Assembly: GCF_902493215.1 (NCBI RefSeq)
Contig: NZ_CABUOL010000029.1
Span: 1-26,985 of the forward strand
Length of the DNA stretch: 26,985 bases
Source of the DNA: an uncultured Mediterranea sp.
Lineage (GTDB): Bacteria; Bacteroidota; Bacteroidia; Bacteroidales; Bacteroidaceae
Reading direction: 5' to 3'
The position numbers were made by a program, and so were the translations under genes. The notes under the pieces were generated by a model. It was given only the letters and a program-made list of their open reading frames with translations, did no database searches and was not told where the DNA came from. Positions 1 through 6,476 of this stretch are shown here, piece after piece (the first letter of the stretch is position 1; every line of letters begins with the position of its first letter).

Positions 1-727
1 GACCTCCGGAAGCACGTCCTTCACCACCACCCATCGGGTGATCAACCGGGTTCATAACAACACCACGGTTACGCGGACGACGTCCTAACCAGCGGGAACG
101 TCCGGCCTTACCGGAGCTCTCCAATCCATGGTCTGAGTTACCTACGCTACCGATAGTAGCCTTGCAGGTACTGAGAATCTGACGAACTTCGCCTGAGGGC
201 AACTTGATAACGCAATACTTGCCTTCTCTCGAAGTCAACTGAGCGAAATTACCGGCCGAACGAACCAGAGCAGCACCCTGACCCGGACGCAATTCGATAT
301 TGTGAATTACAGTACCGACCGGAATGTTCTGGAGGGGAAGAGCGTTACCGATTTCGGGAGCCGCATTCTCACCAGACATCAAAGTTGCACCAACTTGCAA
401 TCCATTGGGAGCAATAATATATCGTTTTTCGCCGTCAGCGTAGAACAACAAAGCGATACGAGCCGAACGGTTCGGATCGTATTCGATTGTTTTCACCACT
501 GCAGGCACACCGTCTTTGTTTCTCTTGAAGTCGACGATACGAATCACCTTCTTGTGGCCGCCGCCGATGTAACGCATGGTCATCTTACCTTCGTTGTTGC
601 GACCGCCAGAGGATTTCTTACCAAATACAAGAGACTTTTCTGGTACCCGTGCAGTAATTTCTTCGAAAGTACCAATAATTTTATGTCTTTGCCCCGGTGT
701 TGTGGGCTTAAATTTACGTACTGCCAT
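1..727 (-). CDS. rplB: 50S ribosomal protein L2, 3' end cut by window edge
   Basis: Primary 23S rRNA-binding protein of the large subunit, needed for subunit association and the peptidyl transferase centre. The reading frame opens with MAVRKFKPTTPGQR at 727 and stays open to the left edge, giving 242 of the roughly 274 residues usual for L2; the stop lies outside the window. Near the cut end is the conserved L2 loop with PVDHP followed by GGGEGR. It starts 5 bases after the rplW stop, as expected in the S10-type order rpsJ-rplC-rplD-rplW-rplB. No promoter is visible in front of it, so it is presumably cotranscribed. Identification is certain; only completeness is limited by the edge. Confidence 0.97.
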   Translation of the reverse strand, partial: MAVRKFKPTTPGQRHKIIGTFEEITARVPEKSLVFGKKSSGGRNNEGKMTMRYIGGGHKKVIRIVDFKRNKDGVPAVVKTIEYDPNRSARIALLFYADGEKRYIIAPNGLQVGATLMSGENAAPEIGNALPLQNIPVGTVIHNIELRPGQGAALVRSAGNFAQLTSREGKYCVIKLPSGEVRQILSTCKATIGSVGNSDHGLESSGKAGRSRWLGRRPRNRGVVMNPVDHPMGGGEGRASGG

Positions 728-732
728 TTCTT

Positions 733-1026
733 TTAAATATTGCTATAAAAATCAATAGTATCTCCTTCTTTCAACGTAACAACCGCTTTTTTGTAAGCGT
801 TTGTACGTCCGTTGATGATACCTGCGCGTGTATAACGGCTCTTGTTCTTGCCGGCATAACGGATTGTATTCACATCAACTACGGTAACGTTGTAAAGGGC
901 TTCTACTTCGTTCTTAATTTCCAGTTTATTAGCTTCAGGACGCACGATAAAGCCGAAACGATTGTTCGACTTATCAGTAATTGCAGTCATCTTCTCTGTC
1001 ACTAACGGTTTAATAATAATTCCCAT
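733..1026 (-). CDS. rplW: 50S ribosomal protein L23
   Basis: L23 binds domain III of 23S rRNA at the peptide exit tunnel, where trigger factor and SRP dock. The 97-residue length is normal for the family. The N-terminus has the typical IIIKPLVTEKM segment, and the middle has YNVTVVDVNTIRYAGKNKSR, matching the L23 tunnel-loop region, followed by a basic stretch ending in YKKAVVTLKEGDTIDFY. The start at 1026 lies 16 bases after the rplD stop, and the stop is 5 bases before rplB. Both the spacing and the order are those of the S10 operon. Confidence 0.97.
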   Translation of the reverse strand: MGIIIKPLVTEKMTAITDKSNNRFGFIVRPEANKLEIKNEVEALYNVTVVDVNTIRYAGKNKSRYTRAGIINGRTNAYKKAVVTLKEGDTIDFYSNI

Positions 1027-1042
1027 TATTTAAGCCTCCTTT

Positions 1043-1669
1043 TTACATTAAGATATTGTCGATAGCAGAAAGTGCGCTTTCAGCAAACACAACAACTCCA
1101 GCGTCCAATACTCTGTAAGTATTTAACCCTGAGACAGTCTGCACATTAGCGCCCTTCACGTTACGAGCCGACAAATATACGTTTTTATTTGCTTCCGGTA
1201 AAATTACAAGCAGCTTTTTGTCAGAAACTTTAAGATTTTTTGTCATAACAACAAAATCTTTAGTCTTAGGAGCTTCAAAGTTGAAGTCTTCCACTACAAT
1301 GATGCCATTGTTCTGTGCCTTGTAAGACAAAGCCGACTTGCGTGCCAGAGCCTTTACTTTCTTATTCAGTTTGAAGAAGTAATCTCTCGGTTTCGGACCG
1401 AATACACGTCCACCACCAACGAGAACCGGTGAGTTCATGTCACCACGACGTGCACCACCGCCACCTTTCTGGCGACCGATTTTGCGGGTAGAACCGCTGA
1501 TTTCGCTTCTTTCCTTTGACTTGTGTGTACCTTGACGCTGGTTAGCCATAAACTGCTTAACGTCCAGGTAGATAGCGTGGTCGTTGGGCTCAATTCCGAA
1601 GATAGACTCGTTTAACGTAATCTTTCTCCCAGTGTCTTCACCTTTAATGTTATATACGTTAACTTCCAT
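1043..1669 (-). CDS. rplD: 50S ribosomal protein L4
   Basis: L4 is an early-assembly 23S rRNA-binding protein whose long loop lines the exit tunnel; in enterobacteria it also represses its own S10 operon. The protein is 208 residues, normal for L4. The tunnel loop is visible around residues 45-100, with GTHKSKERSEISGSTRKIG followed by a Gly-rich QKGGGGARRGD stretch and GGGRVFGPKPRDY. Its start codon shares one base with the rplC stop (TAATG arrangement), which implies translational coupling. Whether L4 autoregulation exists in this lineage cannot be judged here. Confidence 0.97.
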   Translation of the reverse strand: MEVNVYNIKGEDTGRKITLNESIFGIEPNDHAIYLDVKQFMANQRQGTHKSKERSEISGSTRKIGRQKGGGGARRGDMNSPVLVGGGRVFGPKPRDYFFKLNKKVKALARKSALSYKAQNNGIIVVEDFNFEAPKTKDFVVMTKNLKVSDKKLLVILPEANKNVYLSARNVKGANVQTVSGLNTYRVLDAGVVVFAESALSAIDNILM

Positions 1670-2286
1670 TATTTCTCAATTATTACGATTGAACCTTTGC
1701 AACCGGGAACAGAACCCTTGATCAACAGCAAGTTGTGCTCCGCAATTACTTTTAATACTCGCAGGTTTTGAACAGTTACTCTGTCGCCACCGAGCTGGCC
1801 GCCCATACGCATGCCCTTGAATACCTTTGCAGGATAAGAACAAGCACCGATAGAACCCGGTTTGCGGGCACGGTTGTGCTGACCGTGAGTAGTCTGGCCC
1901 ACACCGCCAAAACCATGTCTTTTCACAACGCCCTGGAAGCCTTTACCCTTCGATGTACCGATTACATCTACAAAGTCAGCGTCATTGAACAGCTCTACAG
2001 TTACTGTATCACCCAGATTCAATTCATTTGCAAACTCTTTGAACTCAGCCAAGTGTTTCTTGGGTGTTACTCCGGCTTTCTTGAAGTGACCCATAAGAGG
2101 CTTCGTAGTATGCTTCTCCTTCTTGTCCTGGAAACCCAGCTGAACAGCTGCATAACCATCTTTCTCTACGGTTTTCACTTGAGTAACAACACAAGGACCT
2201 GCTTCGATAACAGTGCATGGTACATTTTTACCCTCGGCACTGAAAACGGATGTCATTCCGATTTTTTTTCCTAATAATCCTGGCAT
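1669..2286 (-). CDS. rplC: 50S ribosomal protein L3
   Basis: L3 is one of the first proteins to bind 23S rRNA and reaches into the peptidyl transferase centre. The protein has 205 residues, normal length. It opens with MPGLLGKKIGMTSVF and carries the signature KGKGFQGVVKRHGFGG followed by THGQHNRARKPGSIG around residues 113-147, which includes the Gln that is methylated in some bacteria. It starts 20 bases after the rpsJ stop, and its stop overlaps the rplD start by one base. The residues of the loop near the catalytic centre look ordinary, with no obvious pleuromutilin-type substitution. Confidence 0.97.
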   Translation of the reverse strand: MPGLLGKKIGMTSVFSAEGKNVPCTVIEAGPCVVTQVKTVEKDGYAAVQLGFQDKKEKHTTKPLMGHFKKAGVTPKKHLAEFKEFANELNLGDTVTVELFNDADFVDVIGTSKGKGFQGVVKRHGFGGVGQTTHGQHNRARKPGSIGACSYPAKVFKGMRMGGQLGGDRVTVQNLRVLKVIAEHNLLLIKGSVPGCKGSIVIIEK

Positions 2287-2306
2287 TTCACTAATAATTT
2301 AAATTT

Positions 2307-2612
2307 TTAGACTTTGATTTCTACTTCCACACCACTCGGCAACTCCAGCTTCATCAGAGCGTCAACGGTCTTAGCTGTAGAGCTGTAGATGTCGATCAGT
2401 CTCTTGTAAGAAGAGAGTTCGAATTGTTCACGCGACTTCTTGTTTACGAAAGTCGAACGGTTCACAGTAAAGATACGCTTGTGCGTAGGAAGAGGAATGG
2501 GACCGCTAACGATGGCGCCCGTCGTCTTCACTGTTCTTACAATCTTCTCAGCTGACTTGTCAACCAAGTTGTGGTCGTAAGATTTCAGTTTGATTCTAAT
2601 TTTTTGACTCAT
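2307..2612 (-). CDS. rpsJ: 30S ribosomal protein S10 (NusE)
   Basis: S10 is a 30S head protein and also the transcription factor NusE, which links ribosomes to NusG and antitermination complexes. The 101-residue protein carries the S10 hallmark GPIPLPTHKRIFTVNRS around residues 38-54 and ends with LPSGVEVEIKV. It is the first gene of the S10 cluster, 92 bases after fusA. That gap holds a strong hairpin and no Bacteroides-type -7/-33 promoter that I can see, so rpsJ probably depends on transcription coming from the str genes. Confidence 0.97.
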   Translation of the reverse strand: MSQKIRIKLKSYDHNLVDKSAEKIVRTVKTTGAIVSGPIPLPTHKRIFTVNRSTFVNKKSREQFELSSYKRLIDIYSSTAKTVDALMKLELPSGVEVEIKV

Positions 2613-2654
2613 TACTGTCTTAATTATTAATAGTGTTATTTATACAAGAAAGTT

Positions 2655-2686
2655 CCGTAGGTTAAGAGTCATTCGCTAACCTACGG
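2655..2686 (-). terminator. Hairpin between fusA and rpsJ, attenuator or partial terminator
   Basis: A perfect 10-bp inverted repeat (arms 2655-2664 and 2677-2686, CCGTAGGTTA on both strands) with a 12-base loop. On the minus strand the 3' arm is followed by AACTTTCTTG, a poor U-tract. It sits where many bacteria have tuf, at the str/S10 boundary. The weak U-tract and lack of a new promoter suggest attenuation or mRNA processing more than full termination. Confidence 0.6.
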
Positions 2687-2704
2687 ACTTTTTCAGTTTA
2701 TTAT

Positions 2705-4822
2705 TTAGAGCAAGTCTGCACGACCTTTCACTTCTTCCAATACCGCCTTGGCGATAGAGTTGGAAACCTGTGCATGGTGAGAGTATACCATTGAAGAGGT
2801 TGCACGACCCGAAGTGATGGTACGCAACGCAGTTACGTAACCGAACATTTCTGCCAACGGAACCATTGCTTTCACGATGCGGGCACCCGAACGGCTTGAT
2901 TCCATACCTTCTACCTGGCCGCGGCGCTTGTTCAAGTCACCGATAACGTCACCCATGTTTTCTTCCGGAGTAACAACTTCCAGTTTCATGATAGGTTCCA
3001 TCAATACCGGACCTGCCTTGGCGCAAGCATTCTTGTAGGCTTGGATGGCACAGATTTCGAACGACAGCTGGTCGGAGTCTACCGGGTGGAAAGAACCGTC
3101 GACCAAAGTCACTTTCAGTGAATCCAGCGGATAGCCTGCCAATACACCGTTCTTCATTGCAGTTGTGAAACCTTTCTGTACGGACGGGATGAATTCCTTA
3201 GGAATGTTACCACCTTTCACTTCGTCAACAAACTGCAAGCCGCCTTGAGTGAAATCCTCATCAACCGGGCCGATATTCACGATGATGTCCGCAAACTTAC
3301 CACGACCACCCGACTGCTTCTTGTAAACTTCACGCAAGTTAACAGTCTTCGTGATAGCTTCCTTATAGTTAACCTGAGGCTTACCCTGGTTACATTCAAC
3401 CTTGAACTCACGTTTCAGACGGTCGATGATGATATCCAAGTGAAGCTCACCCATACCGGAGATAACCGTCTGGCCTGTCTGTTCGTCAGTCTTCACTGTG
3501 AACGTCGGGTCTTCTTCGGCCAACTTGGCCAAGCCATTAGAAAGTTTATCCATATCCTTCTGAGTCTTAGGCTCAACGGCGATACCGATTACCGGTTCGG
3601 GGAAGTCCATAGATTCCAATACGATCGGTGCAGTCTCGTCGCACAGCGTATCACCGGTATGTATATCCTTGAAGCCCACACCAGCGCCGATATCACCGGC
3701 ACCGATCACCTCAACAGGATTCTGCTTGTTTGAGTGCATCTGGAACAGACGTGAAACACGTTCCTTCTTACCGGAGCGAGAGTTGTAGATATAAGAACCG
3801 GCTTCGATCTTACCGGAGTAAACGCGGAAGAAAGTCAGACGGCCTACATACGGGTCGGTTGCGATCTTGAACGCCAAAGCAGAAGTCTTTTCATCTTCGC
3901 TCGGCTTACGGTCCTCTTCGGCACCGGTTTCAGGATTTGTACCGATAACGTTCTCTGTATCCAGCGGAGAAGGCAGGAATGCGCAAACGTAGTCGAGCAA
4001 TGTCTGCACACCTTTGTTCTTGAATGAAGAACCGCACAACATAGGAACGACAGCCATTTTTACGGTAGCGTTACGGAGAGCTCTCAACACTTCCTCTTCT
4101 GTGATAGTGGAAGGATCATCGAAATATTTCTCCATCAGGGCATCGTCAAACTCAGCTACTTTTTCGAGCATTTTATCTCTCCACTCATTGGCTTCATCCA
4201 CCAGGTCGGCAGGAATTTCCTCCACTGTGTAGTCAGCGCCCATTGTTTCATCATGCCAGTAGATAGCTTTCATCTTGATAAGGTCCACCAGACCTTTGAA
4301 AGACTCTTCGGCACCGATAGGCACAACGATAGGACAAGGGTTTGCTCCCAAAACGTCCTTCATCTGGCGGACAACTTCGAAGAAGTCGGCGCCCGAACGG
4401 TCCATTTTGTTAACGTATGCGATACGCGGAACGTTGTATTTGTCGGCCTGACGCCAAACGGTTTCGGATTGCGGCTCAACGCCACCTACTGCACAGTAAG
4501 CAGCAACGGCGCCGTCAAGAATACGCAAAGAACGTTCCACCTCAGCGGTAAAGTCAACGTGTCCCGGAGTATCAATCAAGTTGATCTTGTACGTATTACC
4601 GGCATATTTCCAACGGGTAGTGGTGGCTGCGGAGGTGATAGTGATACCACGTTCCTGCTCTTGCTCCATCCAGTCCATTGTAGCGGCACCGTCATGCACC
4701 TCACCGATTTTGTGGGTCAAACCCGTATAAAACAAAATACGTTCAGAGGTTGTGGTTTTTCCGGCATCGATGTGAGCCATGATACCGATATTGCGTGTCA
4801 AATGTAAATCATTCTTTGCCAT
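2705..4822 (-). CDS. fusA: Translation elongation factor G
   Basis: EF-G is the GTPase that drives translocation of tRNA and mRNA after peptide bond formation and, with RRF, recycles ribosomes. The 705-residue protein has full family length. G-domain motifs are intact: G1 AHIDAGKTTTSER near residues 16-28, switch II DTPGHVDF near 85-92, and G4 NKMD near 139-142. Domains II-V follow, with the C-terminal region containing GDVIGDLNKRRGQVEGM. It sits 59 bases after rpsG, in the str operon, which identifies it as the canonical EF-G. Bacteroides species are known to carry an additional, divergent EF-G paralogue elsewhere; this is not that gene. Confidence 0.98.
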   Translation of the reverse strand: MAKNDLHLTRNIGIMAHIDAGKTTTSERILFYTGLTHKIGEVHDGAATMDWMEQEQERGITITSAATTTRWKYAGNTYKINLIDTPGHVDFTAEVERSLRILDGAVAAYCAVGGVEPQSETVWRQADKYNVPRIAYVNKMDRSGADFFEVVRQMKDVLGANPCPIVVPIGAEESFKGLVDLIKMKAIYWHDETMGADYTVEEIPADLVDEANEWRDKMLEKVAEFDDALMEKYFDDPSTITEEEVLRALRNATVKMAVVPMLCGSSFKNKGVQTLLDYVCAFLPSPLDTENVIGTNPETGAEEDRKPSEDEKTSALAFKIATDPYVGRLTFFRVYSGKIEAGSYIYNSRSGKKERVSRLFQMHSNKQNPVEVIGAGDIGAGVGFKDIHTGDTLCDETAPIVLESMDFPEPVIGIAVEPKTQKDMDKLSNGLAKLAEEDPTFTVKTDEQTGQTVISGMGELHLDIIIDRLKREFKVECNQGKPQVNYKEAITKTVNLREVYKKQSGGRGKFADIIVNIGPVDEDFTQGGLQFVDEVKGGNIPKEFIPSVQKGFTTAMKNGVLAGYPLDSLKVTLVDGSFHPVDSDQLSFEICAIQAYKNACAKAGPVLMEPIMKLEVVTPEENMGDVIGDLNKRRGQVEGMESSRSGARIVKAMVPLAEMFGYVTALRTITSGRATSSMVYSHHAQVSNSIAKAVLEEVKGRADLL

Positions 4823-4881
4823 TTTCTAATTCCTTTTACTTTAAGTTTTTTAATCTTCGATTGTCAGTCTCTTATAGTATA

Positions 4882-5358
4882 TTAGAATCTGAAATGAGCA
4901 AATGCGCGGTTGGCTTCAGCCATTCTGTGCATATCTTCTTTACGTTTGTAAGCACCGCCCTGTTCGTTGAAAGCATCCATGATTTCAGCAGCCAGCTTAT
5001 CAGCCATAGACTTACCGCCACGTTTGCGTGCAAAGATAATCAGATTCTTCATAGAGATAGACTCTTTACGGTCGGGACGGATTTCAGTAGGAACTTGGAA
5101 AGTGGCACCACCTACGCGGCGAGACTTCACTTCCACTTGAGGAGTTACGTTGTCCAATGCTTTTTTCCAGATTTCAAGAGCTGATTTCTCTTCGTTCTGC
5201 ATTTTGTTCTTCACTGTTTCCAGAGCGGCGTAGAAGATTTCGTAAGAGGTATTCTTCTTTCCGTCGTACATCAGGTGGTTTACGAATTTGGAAACTTTCA
5301 CATCATTAAAAACGGGATCCGGAAGGATAACGCGTTTTTTAGGTTTTGCTTTTCTCAT
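4882..5358 (-). CDS. rpsG: 30S ribosomal protein S7
   Basis: S7 nucleates assembly of the 30S head by binding the 3' major domain of 16S rRNA and contacts E-site tRNA. The 158-residue protein is of family length. Typical segments are RKAKPKKRVILPDPVFND at the N-terminus, LMYDGKKNTSYEIFY, and VEVKSRRVGGATFQVPTEIR around residues 75-94. It follows rpsL after an unusually roomy 156-base gap and precedes fusA by 59 bases. In E. coli S7 represses its operon by binding the rpsL-rpsG spacer; the long spacer here would allow something similar, but no homologous structure is recognised. Confidence 0.97.
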   Translation of the reverse strand: MRKAKPKKRVILPDPVFNDVKVSKFVNHLMYDGKKNTSYEIFYAALETVKNKMQNEEKSALEIWKKALDNVTPQVEVKSRRVGGATFQVPTEIRPDRKESISMKNLIIFARKRGGKSMADKLAAEIMDAFNEQGGAYKRKEDMHRMAEANRAFAHFRF

Positions 5359-5413
5359 TTGTCTGAAAGAATAATGTTTTTCGTTCTTGGTTGTTTACTT
5401 CTGTCTTCTTCAA

Positions 5414-5429
5414 CTCTCCCTCCGGAGAA
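5414..5429. other. Short hairpin in the rpsL-rpsG spacer
   Basis: Six-base-pair inverted repeat (CTCTCC, loop CTCC, GGAGAA) in the 156-base gap between rpsL and rpsG. There is no U-tract, so it is not a terminator. It could be part of an S7 feedback site, but it is short and may be coincidental. Confidence 0.25.
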
Positions 5430-5514
5430 TTTACTCAACCTTTAGCATTTCCAACAAACTAAAACGTAAGTTATTACTTTTAATTTTTACTGTTTATCAG
5501 TTTCGGCCGCTTGA

Positions 5515-5916
5515 TTATTTCTTCTTGGCGGGAGCAGCCTGTCCCGGTTTCGGACGCTTAGCACCGTATTTGGAACGTCTTTGGGTACGGTTGGCAACGC
5601 CTGCGGTATCCAAAGTACCACGAACGATGTGATAACGTACACCCGGAAGGTCTTTCACACGACCGCCGCGCACCAATACGATTGAGTGTTCCTGCAAGTT
5701 GTGACCTTCTCCCGGAATGTAAGAGTTCACCTCTTTACCGTTGGTCAAACGTACACGAGCTACTTTACGCATAGCTGAATTCGGTTTCTTCGGAGTGGTT
5801 GTATACACTCTCACGCAAACGCCACGTCTTTGAGGACATGAATCCAAGGCAGGAGACTTGCTCTTGTCTACCAGCACCTGACGTCCTTTTCTTACTAATT
5901 GCTGAATTGTAGGCAT
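5515..5916 (-). CDS. rpsL: 30S ribosomal protein S12
   Basis: S12 sits at the decoding centre and controls translational accuracy; substitutions in it give streptomycin resistance. The 133-residue protein includes the signature TTPKKPNSAMRKVARVRLTNG (residues 40-60) and RGGRVKDLPGVRYH near residue 90. The lysines of the PKKPNS and RVKDLPG loops, the usual resistance positions, are the wild-type ones. The C-terminus has a short Ala/Lys extension (AAPAKKK). It is the first gene of the str operon and has a clear Bacteroides-type promoter about 65-95 bases upstream. Confidence 0.98.
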   Translation of the reverse strand: MPTIQQLVRKGRQVLVDKSKSPALDSCPQRRGVCVRVYTTTPKKPNSAMRKVARVRLTNGKEVNSYIPGEGHNLQEHSIVLVRGGRVKDLPGVRYHIVRGTLDTAGVANRTQRRSKYGAKRPKPGQAAPAKKK

Positions 5917-5979
5917 TTTAATTGTTTTTTAGTTATTATATTATTGTATGAATTTTCGACTATACACTTTTTCGGGCTG

Positions 5980-6010
5980 CAAAGATACGAATAATATTTG
6001 AATTATCAAT
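5980..6010 (-). promoter_or_regulatory. Promoter of the str operon (rpsL)
   Basis: On the minus strand a perfect Bacteroides -7 box TATCTTTG (5980-5987) is preceded, after a 19-base spacer, by ATTG (6007-6010), one mismatch from the -33 consensus TTTG. Transcription would start near 5975 and give a leader of about 60 AT-rich bases before the rpsL start at 5916. Confidence 0.7.
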
Positions 6011-6077
6011 GCACTACAATATTTTTTTTGATTTTCAGCCGAATAGCCTCGTCCGAAGCCGTTACAAAACGACGACA

Positions 6078-6389
6078 TCAGGCCTCGCCCTGCACGTTCG
6101 ACAGCGGCGGAAGGGGACGTTCTTCGGGCACCTGGATAGGGCCGAAAATACGTTCGTACTTGTCGATGTTTTCCTGCAGAGCACGCATCAGACGCTTGGC
6201 GTGTTCGGGCACAAGAATGATGCGCGACTGCACGCCGGCCTTGGGCATGCCCGGCAATATACGCACGAAGTCGAGCACAAACTCGGAGCTGGAGTGGGTA
6301 ATGATGGCCAGGTTGGCATACGTGCCCTGGGCTACGTCTTCTTTCAGTTCAATCTGCATCTGTCCGTTGTTGGGTTCCTGTTTCTCCAT
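6078..6389 (-). CDS. DUF3467 family protein
   Basis: A 103-residue soluble protein without signal peptide or membrane segment. It matches the DUF3467 pattern: an N-terminal beta segment (QMQIELKEDVAQGTYANLA), then HSSSEFVLDFVRILPGMP, KAGVQSRIILVPEHAKRL, and a C-terminal helix NIDKYERIFGPI. From memory this gene usually stands between rpoC and rpsL in Bacteroidales, which is where it is here relative to rpsL. The molecular function is unknown; a role linked to translation or transcription is only suggested by position. It has its own consensus promoter 31-62 bases upstream. Its stop is 162 bases before the rpsL start, with the rpsL promoter in between. Confidence 0.88.
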   Translation of the reverse strand: MEKQEPNNGQMQIELKEDVAQGTYANLAIITHSSSEFVLDFVRILPGMPKAGVQSRIILVPEHAKRLMRALQENIDKYERIFGPIQVPEERPLPPLSNVQGEA

Positions 6390-6419
6390 AATTCAATTGT
6401 ATTTTTGGGTTTTGTGCCA

Positions 6420-6451
6420 CAAAGTTAACGGTTTGCGCCGGATTCTCCAAA
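6420..6451 (-). promoter_or_regulatory. Consensus promoter of the DUF3467 gene
   Basis: The minus strand has TTTG (6448-6451), a 20-base spacer, and TAACTTTG (6420-6427), a full match to the Bacteroides primary sigma consensus. Transcription should start around 6415, giving a short leader of about 25 bases before the start codon at 6389. The -33 box and most of the spacer lie inside a long inverted repeat. Confidence 0.72.
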
Positions 6452-6463
6452 TCCGGTGCAAAC
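6431..6463. repeat. 14-bp inverted repeat over the DUF3467 promoter, after the GH20 gene
   Basis: Arms GTTTGCGCCGGATT (6431-6444) and AATCCGGTGCAAAC (6450-6463) pair over 14 positions with one G-T wobble and a 5-base loop. A second small hairpin (6462-6477, ACAGCC/GGCTGT) overlaps it and touches the GH20 stop codon. Read on the minus strand both lie directly downstream of the hexosaminidase gene, but without a T-tract. They could end or protect the hexosaminidase mRNA, act as an operator for DUF3467, or both. Confidence 0.6.
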
Positions 6464-6476
6464 AGCCAACAGGCTG

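Noticed and set aside
5760..5800. Streptomycin resistance substitution in rpsL
   Set aside because: Both loop lysines are the wild-type residues.
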